Source: Zancudomyces culisetae
Lineage: Eukaryota > Kickxellomycota > Harpellomycetes > Harpellales > Legeriomycetaceae
NCBI GenBank assembly: GCA_001969505.1
Contig: LSSK01000657.1
Coordinates: 1 to 19,383, forward strand
Reading direction: 5' to 3'
DNA length: 19,383 nt
The stretch's first letter is position 1; each line of letters begins with the position of its first letter. Both the position numbers and the translations under genes were made by a program. Below, piece by piece: positions 1-10,153 of the stretch. A model generated the notes under the pieces. That model was not told the DNA's origin. It did no database searches and saw only the letters and a list, made by a program, of their open reading frames with translations.

Positions 1-96
1 TTTTATAATAAAAGTCTTAAATTAAAGCTTAAAACCTAAACAAACACCAGTTTAGTAATAAGATACATCACTTAATAAAAAATAAAGCAAAAAACA

Positions 97-1383
97 ATGA
101 AAAAGTGGAAATTCAGAGATAAAAAAATGAATAGAAAGACAATGTTTATCATCGGTGGAGTATTGGCAGCCGTAGTTCTAGTTGCTATCATAGCGGTTGT
201 AATACATATTGTTCGAAAGAAGAAAAAAGCGCTAGTTAATAAGGTAAGCACAAATGTTTGTAGTATGCTAATTTCTCTACTTTTATTTCTATTGATGGAA
301 CACATACATGGATATATGGAAATAAGTACAGTAGTTGATAAGAATGGAATATCTCACTCATTAGTAGCAGTAGTAATAGTAACTAAAATTATATCCACAC
401 TAGGAGGCTAAAAAAGGCCAACTTAGAGACAAAATTATGGAAGTGAACAAGAATTCCTCATTCAATAGAAGAACATGTAGAGATGCGGAATATACCGGAA
501 TTGAACCTCAGAAACTTATTTACAGCAAGGGATTCAACCCAAACATACTAAACAAGAAAAATTTAGATCTAGGTAAGTGCCTATATGAAATAGATGTTGG
601 AACCCTATGACACTAGAGCACCAAAGCATCCAAATAATATAAACACGTTTACACATGTAATAGGTGAGCCTACACCGCCAAATTCAGAGAGTGATACTGG
701 TGGGTTGGGTTACTACAAAAATGCCAGACAATCGCTACCAGTTGAGAATGGTGGTCCTGCTGTTGCTGTCGCAGAGAATATGCCAACAACACCACAAATG
801 TTTAAACCCATTACCCCAGAGACAGATAAGGATACTTCGGGAGGTAAGTGACTTTAACCATACTACGCGTTAGTATACAAGCAAACCACGTTCATTTACC
901 TGGCTTTGACGTACCGTAAAAATGAAATAATGACAAGAATTCTAACGCATGTTATGCCATATGATAGAAAACTTTGTTACATCTGTGATTGCGGGAAAGA
1001 GGGAACATCCGTTTATTTTAAATATTCCTTCGAATAATGGAAACGTCAAAAACAATAGCTCTTCGTCAGAGAGTGAGAGTAGGTCGAGATTCTTCGGCTT
1101 CATGAGCAGTGGAGGAGCAAAATCACAACGAATAAAGGATAAAACCGGTCACCACAAACCTACATTGAGCGAGAATCCAATGTTTGTGTCTAGCATGAAC
1201 ATTAACACGCTAATTGCAGAGAGCAATATTGCCCTTAAAAGCGGTGGAATTAGATCCTCAGATATTGTTGGTAGCAGTATTATCGGTGGTAGTGGCGCTG
1301 GAAATGGCAATGGTAACAGTAGCGAAGATTTCGCCGTGGGGGATAGTCAAGTAGGCTGGTCACTACCACCAAACGTCGCTTAG
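97..1383 (+). CDS. Unrecognised single-pass membrane protein, four exons
   Basis: I do not recognise this gene. Proposed exons are 97-243, 404-572, 664-843 and 968-1383; phases agree throughout and give 303 residues. Donors are GTAAGC, GTAAGT and GTAAGT, and all three acceptors are TAG. The third intron has a good branch site, TTCTAACG, near 940. A stop lies in frame just upstream of the ATG at 97; a second ATG at 127 is an alternative start. Residues about 16 to 40 form one strongly hydrophobic helix (FIIGGVLAAVVLVAII...), followed at once by a run of lysines. This suggests a signal-anchored protein with a short N-terminal tail and a cytosolic C-terminal region of about 260 residues. That region is hydrophilic and low in complexity, with Ser/Glu, Pro and Gly/Asn/Ser-rich stretches. 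The gene converges on the kinase gene. The second intron's acceptor (663) is the least certain: a nearer TAG at 593 would make a 21-nt intron and break the frame. Confidence 0.6.
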
Positions 1384-1550
1384 AAGTCAGATAGAATTTA
1401 AATTTTGTGAGATTAGAAGAAATTATATTAGTACTAGTGTTGTTGACATTTTATTTATTACATTCTATTTAGATTGCCTGATCCTTAATGAGAAATAAAA
1501 TATTAAACAGCCCTTTTGTACTGAGAGCACTAACTAAGTCGTATGTATTT

Positions 1551-3800
1551 CTAAAAAATGGAAAAGCCAATAAACGATTTAAATCTGGTAGTAAATCCAC
1601 CAGAGGAAGACGGAAGTACTGAGGCCGAAGTGGCTGTGTTTGGAGTCAGCCAAGCACTAAGTTGTTGGGGAGACAAATCTTCAGTAACCCAAGGATGTGC
1701 TTTAATCTGCTGGATTGTAATTCTAGTGTGGAAATCTTTATCTAACATGCGAGAGATTAGATTCAACAGATTGTTGTTGGAGCGGTTTTTAGGAATGTTA
1801 GGAAAACGAACACGTTTTCGGGGAATAATATTGAACAGTTCATATTCGTTAGTTCCCAGAAATGGCAATTTCCCAAAGGCAAGAGAGTACAGGGTAACAC
1901 CCATAGACCATATATCGATTGCGTTTGTGATATGCGCGTCTTCGTGGTGACTGCGAGAAGTGCTCCGAGGAGCAGAGCGAGTTGAATCTCTTAGGTGGTG
2001 CTGATCATCGGTCTGAGATGCTTCTGGGGTATTTTCTACGGTTTTCAAATCCATATCGCTATGAGAATCAGCGGTTGTAGAGCTTTCTTCAAACAGATAA
2101 GTAGCAGAGCCTTTTGCTTGACAGCATCGGTACTTAGTTAGATAATGCGAGTATTCATCCTCGCCACAACATAATTCTGGAGCAAAGAATGCAGGTGTTC
2201 CAGCAGTTTTTTCTAGTTCTTCAATGTCGTCAACATAAGGGGCAGATGAAAATATTACAGGGAGTGTGCCGTTCTCAGTGTCTACAGGTGGCTTATCTTG
2301 AGCGGGAGTGACATTTTCAGGTACGGTGTGTCTACGCAAAGCAGAGTTTTGCTCTTCTGAGCCAAAAGAAAAGGACTCGTTGAGAGAAAACTTTGGCTTT
2401 CGTCCTATTACCAACTCACCATCCGACTCTGAGCTTGAATCTGATGACATGAATTCGTCGGTATCTGATAAATCAAATTCCTCACTGCTCTCCCAAATAA
2501 CCGGTTTACCATCAACTCCATTAAATGTTTCCGCCCTTTCTTTTACTCCGCGTAGTTTTGCTTGCATATCAACTATACTGCCACGCTTTAGCTTTCCCCA
2601 GTTGAAAGAGAGTACCTTTTGCAAGTATCCATCTTGCTTCTCATCCACATCGGTTTCCATCTCCTCCTGCTCATCAATTTCGGCATCGTCTTCACCACCT
2701 GACTCAGCTGTTGTTTTATGTGGACCTATATAGCTAACACCAAAATCACTGAGCTTCACTTCGCCGTTCTTGGACATCAGTAAATTTGTAGGTTTGATAT
2801 CCCTGTGGATCACACCACTATTATGTAAACACTCAACACCCAGAACCAGTCCTCTGAATATTTTTCGAGCCTCCTTAATCGACAGCTTTGGCTTTTTATC
2901 CCTTGTTTGCCATTTTACAGCCCCCTTTTCCGCATATTCTAAAACTAAGAATACTCTTTTGGCTCTATAATCATCAATCACCTCTTTTAGCTCTATTATG
3001 TTTGAGTGTCTACACCGCTGCATGATTGCAATCTCCCTTTGAATCCTCTGTAGTGCTTCCACATCATATTCCTTTGAAAAGTCAGAGTATTTTCTATTTG
3101 TATACCGCATCATTCGGATGGCCCCAATCCCTGGCCGTTTTTCAAATATTTTAACGGCATATTTCTTTCCGGTATAAATGTCCGTAACCATTCTGACTAT
3201 TCCATGAACCCCATTGCCCAGTACTTTTCCTATCTCATACTGGTTTATCCTCTTCTTTTTACTATCCGAAGAATATGTAACTTCTAATTTGTTCGTGATT
3301 TTGGCTTTCCTCCTTTTTATAGCACCATTTTTTCTTCCAACCTTGCCGTTATTGATCTCTTTTGTTTCTATATTCGCATTTTTTCTCATTTCCTGTTCAT
3401 CTTTCGAGAGATTCCCACCTATTTATCAAAACGTTACATTTTCTTAATATAGCGCCCACTAATAACTTGGCTTTAACTTTAAACCTATACATATACCTTT
3501 CATCTTTCACTACTTACCCTGCAATTGAGTTACAGTCTCAATATCGTCGCCTGAAGTTACTTCTACATCCCTGTTTCTATTCTCAGCAATCCCATTTTTC
3601 TTCTTTTCCACATCAAGTACTGAATCTTTGTATTCGTTTGTGTCTATGTCGTTATTTCCATTATATCTGTGATCAGTATCATTCGCACTTTGCTCTGGCT
3701 TTTGCAAATATTTTATTTCACCATTATTTTCCTTACCTAGAGTCAGCTTGGTTTTTATTCCCTCGTATAGCCAATTTAGACTTGATTTTCTTTCTTCCAT
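1551..3800 (-). CDS. SAK1: CaMKK-type Snf1-activating protein kinase (Sak1/Tos3/Elm1/Ssp1 family)
   Basis: Ser/Thr kinase of the family that phosphorylates the activation loop of Snf1/AMPK. The exons are 3800-3518 and 3418-1551, joined across a 99-nt intron (donor GTAAGT, acceptor TAG, phase 1), giving 716 residues. Visible motifs (full-length numbering): glycine loop GNGVHGIV about 162-169, catalytic Lys in YAVKIF about 184, helix-C Glu in QREIAIM, the family's VKW motif after the hinge, HRD at 299-301, DFG at 319-321, GTPAFFAPELC about 501-511 and DIWSMG about 596. VKW and PAFFAPELC place it in the CaMKK-like group, not with Snf1 itself. About 160 extra residues, acidic and Ser-rich, sit inside the activation segment between DFG and APE. 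A second insert of about 70 residues follows APE. The protein ends soon after the kinase domain, unlike the roughly 1140-residue S. cerevisiae Sak1, so assignment to one paralogue is not firm. It converges on the membrane-protein gene. Confidence 0.9.
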
Positions 3801-5980
3801 TATATATTATATTTCCGTATTATTCTTGCTCGTATAGATCTCTCTCACCCTTTCAATGTTTATTCTACAATAATGGCACTTTACCCGAGATTTATCCCGT
3901 GTCAGTGCTTGTTTGCCTTTTGTATCTTGCCAAAGTTTTGGTATACCTTTGTCCTATTTATTCATCACCGTTTTTAAAAAATTAATAACACTATCATGAT
4001 TATCGCGCTTTGAGTTTATTAACAATCTGACTAAAGTACTTTACTAAACATTTTAGTAATGCTCCAAATCTAAAAATCGTACCCTACGGCTATATTATAT
4101 TTCGCATGCGGGATTCCAAGCTTGTGTGATTTTTCGGCTCTTCCAAAATTGTTTGACCTCTCAGAGATATATTTCTGTACTTAAAGCAACATTAATTACA
4201 TACACTGAATCAATATTTTAGCTTTTAAAAATGAATTTTGCTAAATTACTTTATTTCTGTATTTTTGTGTTTATATATTTCTGTTACTTTTATTCATTGA
4301 TTGGCTTTATTTTTAACGGCAAAGCAGCTTTCCTTTTCTAGCAATATTTGGTTTATTTTTACTTTTTGGGATTATCATTTGGTATAACATTATCGCTCTA
4401 AAAATCACCTTGTTTATTGAGTGCTTTACGTAAATTGGAAAAACTGGCCCAGAAAATAACAATAATCCCTAAAAGCCAAAAATGCGAAGTGGCGTTGTTT
4501 TTCACCTAGGCTTCCTGTTATAAAAATTACAGAATTTATCAAGTAGATAGCCGACATGCATCGGCCAATGGCAAACGAACATACTATATAATCTCTAATC
4601 AAGCAAGGGCAATCTATGAAATACAATATAAAACACATTTTGCACTGTCACTGTTCCACAAACGCATTGGTATATGCTTCTATTCTCACCCCCCTTCCCC
4701 GAAAAAACCATTGTCAAAGTCACTAACAATAGTTTATTAAAAATTATTTCACATCGTACCTTATTTTTTTTAGATTCAAAAAAAAGCAACACACTCCAAT
4801 ACACCATTATTTCGTTTTTGTAGCTGTTGTATTATTTTTGTTTATGCTCTTTCAGTAAATACACAAAATGTTTATGAAAATATTACAAATCAGAGAATGC
4901 CTTGTATTTTAAACGGGTCGCATTTGCGATTGAGTTTATTTAGTTGACTCCAATACTGTAAAGGCAAAAGGTATAAGCGAAAAAATAGTACTAAAAGCCC
5001 TAATTGGTATGTATATCTTTAAAAAAATTGCATTTTTGGCATCCACATACTATCCTCTCTCCCTCCTCCTAATTCATTTTTTAGTCTGCGAAACTTCAAT
5101 ATTTTTTTTGAGCCCAATTCAAAGCGGAGATTCTCCACCTAATCCTTTCCAAGTGGACCTTTGGGCTTTATTTTTATGGTCTAAAAATAATTCAGCTTAG
5201 TAGAACTAAGTATAACCCCACTTTATATAGCACTGTGAGCTAATGCCTGTTGGCGGTTATTAGTGAAAGGATACAGTTCAACAATCGATTCCAATATGGC
5301 TCATGTTAAATGAAAAATGTACATTGAGCTATTGATCAAACTTAACTTGTATGGTCGTTTGATAATAAACACTGTTTTACTTGTCTGTTTGTTCTGTAGT
5401 ATTAGCCATACTGTGTATTTCATTACCAGATATGATTGTCGCTTTGATTATACCGCAAAGATATGAACATTTTCACAAGACACCTGTGATTTTATTGCAA
5501 TTTATTTATTGATTGACCGTTTTGTTATCGATATGCGAAAACATTACAGACAAGTAAAGTGGTATATATGTCAAATACTTATTCATTGAGGGTAGATGGC
5601 GAGATAAAATCTTAAATTTTAAAAATAAGATATGGTTTGTAGCGAAAAAAAAGGTCAGAGCTGAGGTGGTCAGGCATGGAACTTTGAGCACGATTGATTC
5701 ATGTCAATAATATCAGATATATATTTAGGTATATTCTGGGTATGCACTGTTTTTTACCCTTGGGTAATGGATTACCTGTATGCACGCAAAAGCCATTCCC
5801 ACATCCTTAATTTTAACCTCCCCTTTTTTCCTTCTATCGCATCGATAAAGACGGGAAAAAAGGAAATGATAGGGACTGGTTTCAGATTTTTTCCCCTCAT
5901 CTTTTGGCAAACCTTGGTGGTGGCGACTGGCGAATGAGCATAAGGTAATAAAAATCACCAATAACTATCTTCATGCACAG

Positions 5981-6006
5981 TTTGGGTTTTGGCTTTGGGT
6001 TTTGGC
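5981..6006 (+). repeat. Tandem 13-bp G/T-rich repeat
   Basis: Two exact copies of TTTGGGTTTTGGC lie head to tail, followed by a partial TTTTGG. The short G runs could support a G-quadruplex or a protein-binding array about 180 bp upstream of the YPI1 start. The function is unknown. Confidence 0.9.
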
Positions 6007-6078
6007 TTTTGGAGCGATAGTAATTAAATTTTCTAAATTTTCGCTTTTGAAATTTTGGTTTAAATGGTAATATTTTTT

Positions 6079-6091
6079 GGGGGGGGGGGGG
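6079..6091 (+). repeat. Poly-G tract (13 G)
   Basis: Uninterrupted run of 13 G, preceded by a T run, 88 bp upstream of the YPI1 start codon. It stands out in this A+T-rich DNA. The exact length may be uncertain, because homopolymers are error-prone in sequencing. Confidence 0.95.
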
Positions 6092-6179
6092 TAAGCAGGA
6101 ATTAAACAGGTTGGATTTAAAGGGAAAAGAAAAGTGATAAAAGAAAAGTTCTATAAACTAGATACAAACGATATTTCAA

Positions 6180-6763
6180 ATGAGTGAGGATCCAAATGTA
6201 TATAACAGCAGATACGAAACGCCAATTGATGAACATGGGACACTGATATCAGAGGCACCGGGTAGTGCCCCTCCTGCAGTTGGAAGTAGGCTGAGGATGC
6301 GACCAAATGGACCAATGACATCAGGTTCATTAACTACTACAGAAAGTGTACCAACTGATACTGGAGAGCAAAGTGGGTCAGGTACTGTTGGGGTACTTTT
6401 TCTTAGGGGGGCTGAGATTTCGAAAAGTAAATCCCGTTCTGCGGGAGAAAAGGAAAAAGAAACCGGAAAAAAAAAGAAAACTCCAAAGATTCGGTGGACT
6501 GAGGATACAATCGACAATGAGCACATGAACAAAAAGAGAAGCAAAAGTAAGTCGGGCTAGTTTGTCTTTTTTCTTTTTACTGAGGAAATAAATTTAAAAA
6601 AATTGCAGTCACGCAAAATCCGCTAAAACAATTTTATGATGCTCAAATAGTATGTTGTATTTATAAGAAGCAGAGAAAATGGGACGAGTCAGAGTCAGAA
6701 TCAGGCAAAGGAAGTTCGTGTGATTCTTGCGATGATAGTCCAAATGAATACGAACGTTTTTAA
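6180..6763 (+). CDS. YPI1: Type 1 protein phosphatase regulator Ypi1 (inhibitor-3/PPP1R11 family)
   Basis: Small, mostly disordered regulator of protein phosphatase 1 (Glc7 in yeast). Exons 6180-6546 and 6651-6763 give 159 residues. The intron has donor GTAAGT and acceptor TAG and interrupts a codon after its first base. The join restores the family core: a PP1-binding RVxF-like motif KIRW about 104-107, then WTEDTIDNEHMNKK, then KICCIYKK. S. cerevisiae Ypi1 carries the closely similar NKKKTKICCIF. An acidic/Ser C-terminus with two more cysteines (SCDSC) follows. A CAG at 6606-6608 is an alternative in-frame acceptor that would insert 14 residues before the cysteine pair; the family alignment favours the TAG at 6650. 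The start at 6180 is the first ATG of the frame. The gene converges on EHD3 with about 200 bp between stops, and is divergent from the kinase gene. Confidence 0.92.
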
Positions 6764-6831
6764 ATAATTGTGTTATTTAGCAACCGCAAATTAGTAAAGT
6801 TTTCCTTTTCTTCATGCTTAAAAGTGCGGCA

Positions 6832-6841
6832 GGGGGGGGGG
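6832..6841 (+). repeat. Poly-G tract (10 G)
   Basis: Run of 10 G between the converging YPI1 and EHD3 stops, 69 bp after the YPI1 stop. With the 13-G run upstream it brackets YPI1 on the same strand. Confidence 0.95.
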
Positions 6842-6960
6842 TGGATTCCAGAAGAGAGGTAGATAATTAACTAGATAGTGTTGAAATTGTATAGAGTAAA
6901 CGAATAAATGCGTTTAAATAGCTAAAAAAAAAGGAGGATAAAAGTAGAAAAGGTAGAAAA

Positions 6961-8541
6961 TCAAGATATGAAAGAGAGAACCTTCTCTCTTACACCATTT
7001 CTGGAGTTATACTTTGAAGATATATCCTTGATCAATTTCGCCTTATCCGTGATACCGTCGGTGTACGATGCAATTGCGTCTGTAATCTCCTTGGCGGAAG
7101 GCAATTCATACACCTTATAGGGAGATTCGAAATAGTCAGTGTTGTTGCAGTATTTGAGAGTAAAGCTGGAATCCAAAGAATCAAAAATCGATTGAATAAA
7201 AGAGGCAGAAACCTCTTCAATGGTTGGGGGATCCCATTTAGGGTTTTTGGTTTTGGTGATGAGTAGTTCACTGACGCCTTCAAAGAAATCGTGTGACTGA
7301 ATAGTCCTGCAAACTATCTGTGTCTCCATGTTTAAACACTGTTTTATGCTCATATGTTTTGCTCTTCTGATCATTTCCAGTGATAGTTTCAGCGAAGTAG
7401 GGGACATCATATGTAGCAATTCAAGAGTTTTTGAGGCCCATTCCTGCTGCTCTGTTTCTTGTTGTAACGCTTCAATTATTTGTTCGACAGTATCAAACTT
7501 GAAACATCGATTGATCGAGTTAAGGTAGGGAGCTAGGCTATACGAATACGCTAGGTTTCCTGCAGAATCTAAATCAGGTTCTGTATACTTTTCAATAGTC
7601 TTGTTGATTAAATCGTAGTCACCTGTTCCCAGCTGGACAAGTTCGTTTTCCAGAGCCTGTAAATTAGCTGATCTAACGTGATGTGTGGCAAATCCCGAAT
7701 ATAACGCGTCTATTCCCTTTAGTCTTTGACCAGTCAACCCCAGGTATGGGCCAAGCTCTCCGTCAAGCCGTGCTAGAACAAATGTTGAACCAATATCGGG
7801 TACAAATCCTATTTGCGTTTCGGGCATGGCTAGAAGTGTCCGTTCAGTTGATACTCTGAATGGTGCATGAACACTTATTCCTACTCCTCCACCCATAGTC
7901 ACACCATCTATCATGGCTACTACGGGTTTCTTAATAGTTGCTAGCTGGTGGTTCATTGTATATTCTTCACTTAAGAAGTTTTCACCCATACCTTCAATGT
8001 GTCTGTTTTTGGCCACAGCTATTTTTTTATTTCCATTTTTGTTATTGTTATTGACATCACTATCATTTGTAGTGTGTAAATTTATTAAAATATTGCAATT
8101 CTACATATAGGCATGCAGAAATATTAGATAATGTTAATATGTTACAAACTACGTCACCACCAGCACAATATGCCCTTGATTGTGTTGATTTGAATATGAT
8201 TGCTGAGCATGTCTGTTCTTCTTCCCATATCTAAAATAGGATTTTGACTTGTTTAATTTCCATAAAGAATTCGAGGATCAGTACCTCAGCACAAAACTAT
8301 AAGAGTAGCCATTTTTATAAAAAAAAGGATTGATACCTTCATGTATTTAGAAATGTCCTTTATCATTTCGGCATTCAACGAATTTAACGCCTTGGGCCTG
8401 TCCAATATCATAAAGTGAACTCCATTTTCCCTTTTTGTTTTTATCAATTCCTATTTTGTTTGCCTCCACTCTTAGTAGATCGTGAATGAAACTAAAAATG
8501 GGGTAATGTATAGTATATTGAAAGGTGAATCATAGTACCAT
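6961..8541 (-). CDS. EHD3: 3-hydroxyisobutyryl-CoA hydrolase (EHD3/HIBCH, crotonase fold)
   Basis: Hydrolyses 3-hydroxyisobutyryl-CoA in valine breakdown; the family is usually mitochondrial. Supported exons are 8450-8337, 8230-8146 and 8018-6961, with phases 0, 1 and 1. The first supplies the LDRPKALNSLNAEM substrate-binding strand. The second supplies WEEE...RAYCAGGD, the oxyanion-hole motif. The third supplies MGGGVG, then the catalytic-region PETQIGFVPD and MSPTSLK. The protein before 8450 is uncertain. That exon is preceded by TACTAAG and a TAG acceptor, so an intron lies upstream, and the only nearby ATG that fits is 8541-8539, immediately followed by GTACTA. This gives 419 residues (human HIBCH has 386) but no visible mitochondrial presequence and no peroxisomal SKL-type end. 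A more distal first exon with a presequence remains possible. Introns: 8451-8538 (tentative), 8231-8336 and 8019-8145 (donor GTAACA, chosen to restore family spacing). Confidence 0.92.
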
Positions 8542-10153
8542 TATTTTGCACGCCTACAATGTTCAAAGTTGTGTTTTTGTTCTTCCGGATGGTTTATTTC
8601 AGGTATATCTTTGACTTTTAACTTTTGCTCGCACCGAATGTCCTCGGAAATAGTAAGTTGATGTGGTAATAATAATCGATATTTAAGACAGTAACTAAAC
8701 ACTGCCTTTATTTTTTTCAAAGCTGAGACTAGTAACAATCATGTGGCTTTCAACCCACCCTTGGTTTGCTATAATCCAATTGTTATTTTATTTGGAATCT
8801 CATGTTATTGATTCGTGTTATATATACAAAACTATTGGTTTGGATGAAGCCCATCCATGATTTTTCACAGCTTGTTTCAAGTTCAGCCGAGCCTAAAGAA
8901 AAAAATAAACTTACTTCTTGGATGGGTTGTCTGTGGCTTCTGAAAAGTGTCTGGTCATTTATTACGATTTGAACCAACACACAAGAAGGTTAAGGGAATG
9001 TTTATGTGGCATTTAACTCTCGTTCACGCCGGGCTAGAATGGTGAAAACATCATTGTGGACCAAGTTTGACTATATAGTAAAGATACTGTTTATTACATG
9101 TTACTGGTGTTTTAATGGTGGAGCAAATTGATGCTCCAACACCTAACCTCTGTTCTACTAATATCGCTGTAACTAAAAACATTAACTGGATGTGAATATA
9201 CCTACCCAATTGTACCTAGAATTATATACACGTTTACATGCAAACCGACGATTGTGACCTCTTTTTGTAATATTCATAATATTTGTCTGCTAGAAAAGCA
9301 CAAAGAAAGGTTCCAATAAGTCTACAATGAATAATACCTGGAACCAGCTTCTTCCTGTCTGATATATTAATATAATATTTACATTCCTTTTAAAAAATGA
9401 GAGTATGCAAGGTGGGCGGTGAGGGTTGTTTTGCGATTCGAGAGCGAAGCAGATTTTGCACCCATTTTCCAGCAAAAACACTGTTCTTATAAGAGATTAA
9501 AAAACATAAGTTATGTATGAAGGTTGAAAGGAGGTAGGTACGAGTTACTCGAAGGCTTCCGTTCATGTTTCAAAGTTATATGAGATAAAACTGAAAAAAT
9601 GGAAAAAAAGACGCAGAATAAACGTGTGCTAAAATAAGATCGGGGTGTATGATATGTTCTTTAAAATATTGAATGCTTTTAATCAACTAGATGCTGGACA
9701 CATGCCGATGAAGCGTTATTATACCGAAAACAAACTCTTTTTTTATAGCTTGTGTAGGATTCGTTCCCCTAAACTTGCACTTTGGAGGCTCCTTGATATA
9801 CATACAAGGGTTTATCTCCTAAACTTATTGATTGCAATGTTCAGTAGTTAGTCTAAAGCTATAATTATTTAGTCAACCAAAACAACTTGAACATTGCTAC
9901 ACTCTTTTTCAAGTTGATGATAATATATACAGAAAAAAAATGATTAACAGCCAATAGGACAGCCAGGAGCTTTGATTTTAAAGTTTAGCGAAATGGAAGA
10001 AAAGTGATAGTTAGCATAGATTCTTATTCTTATAGACAGATCTTTAATTTAAATTAAAATATACAACTAGACATAGAAACAAAGTTTGCCCAACCATCTA
10101 TCTAATCACAAATTCTCATAGATACAACAGAGAACATACCTCTATCGTTAAGA
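8542..10153. other. Gene-free divergent spacer between EHD3 and DCD1
   Basis: About 1.6 kb holding both promoters. The only ATG-started frame of note is 9654-9851 (+, 65 codons), with no recognisable motif. A GTAAGT-like donor on the minus strand near 8913 follows a short ATG frame, MTRHFSEA..., but no acceptor joins it in phase to EHD3 or to anything else I can recognise. No RNA gene was seen. Confidence 0.5.

Larger units (their letters stand above)
3801..6179. other. Gene-free divergent spacer between the kinase gene and YPI1
   Basis: About 2.4 kb that should hold both promoters. Short open frames exist on both strands (for example near 4426-4807 minus and 5701-5961 on both strands). None shows a recognisable domain, and I could not extend any by plausible splicing. 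I found no tRNA B-box, no paired LTRs and no convincing structural RNA. The last 200 bases are different: a G/T-rich tandem repeat (5981-6006) and a 13-G run (6079-6091), then a TATAAAC motif about 6152 and the YPI1 start. Confidence 0.6.

Noticed and set aside
573-593. 21-nt intron in the membrane-protein gene
   Set aside because: Too short for a yeast spliceosomal intron, and it puts the next exon out of frame; the acceptor at 663 fits phase.
3362-3985. Long open frame on the plus strand (about 207 codons)
   Set aside because: It lies antisense to the kinase's first exon, intron and start of exon 2, is Phe/Leu/Ser-rich as expected for a mirror of Lys/Asn/Glu codons, and has no domain.
5247-5345. 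TGTTGG...-starting stretch considered as a solo LTR
   Set aside because: No matching CAACA end, no second copy and no target-site duplication could be found.
5701-5961. Overlapping open frames of 78 codons on both strands
   Set aside because: Mutual shadows in a spacer with no domain, no homology and no splice extension.
8541-8738. Minus-strand frame of about 65 codons upstream of EHD3, considered as a presequence exon
   Set aside because: It contains no ATG, its in-phase acceptor needs a donor I could not find, and it ends in a stop before the EHD3 intron.
8890-8945. Short minus-strand ATG frame ending in a perfect GTAAGT donor
   Set aside because: Its phase does not match any acceptor leading to EHD3 or to another recognisable exon.
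9654-9851. 65-codon ATG frame in the EHD3-DCD1 spacer
   Set aside because: No recognisable motif, no supporting context, and frames of this size are expected by chance in 1.6 kb.
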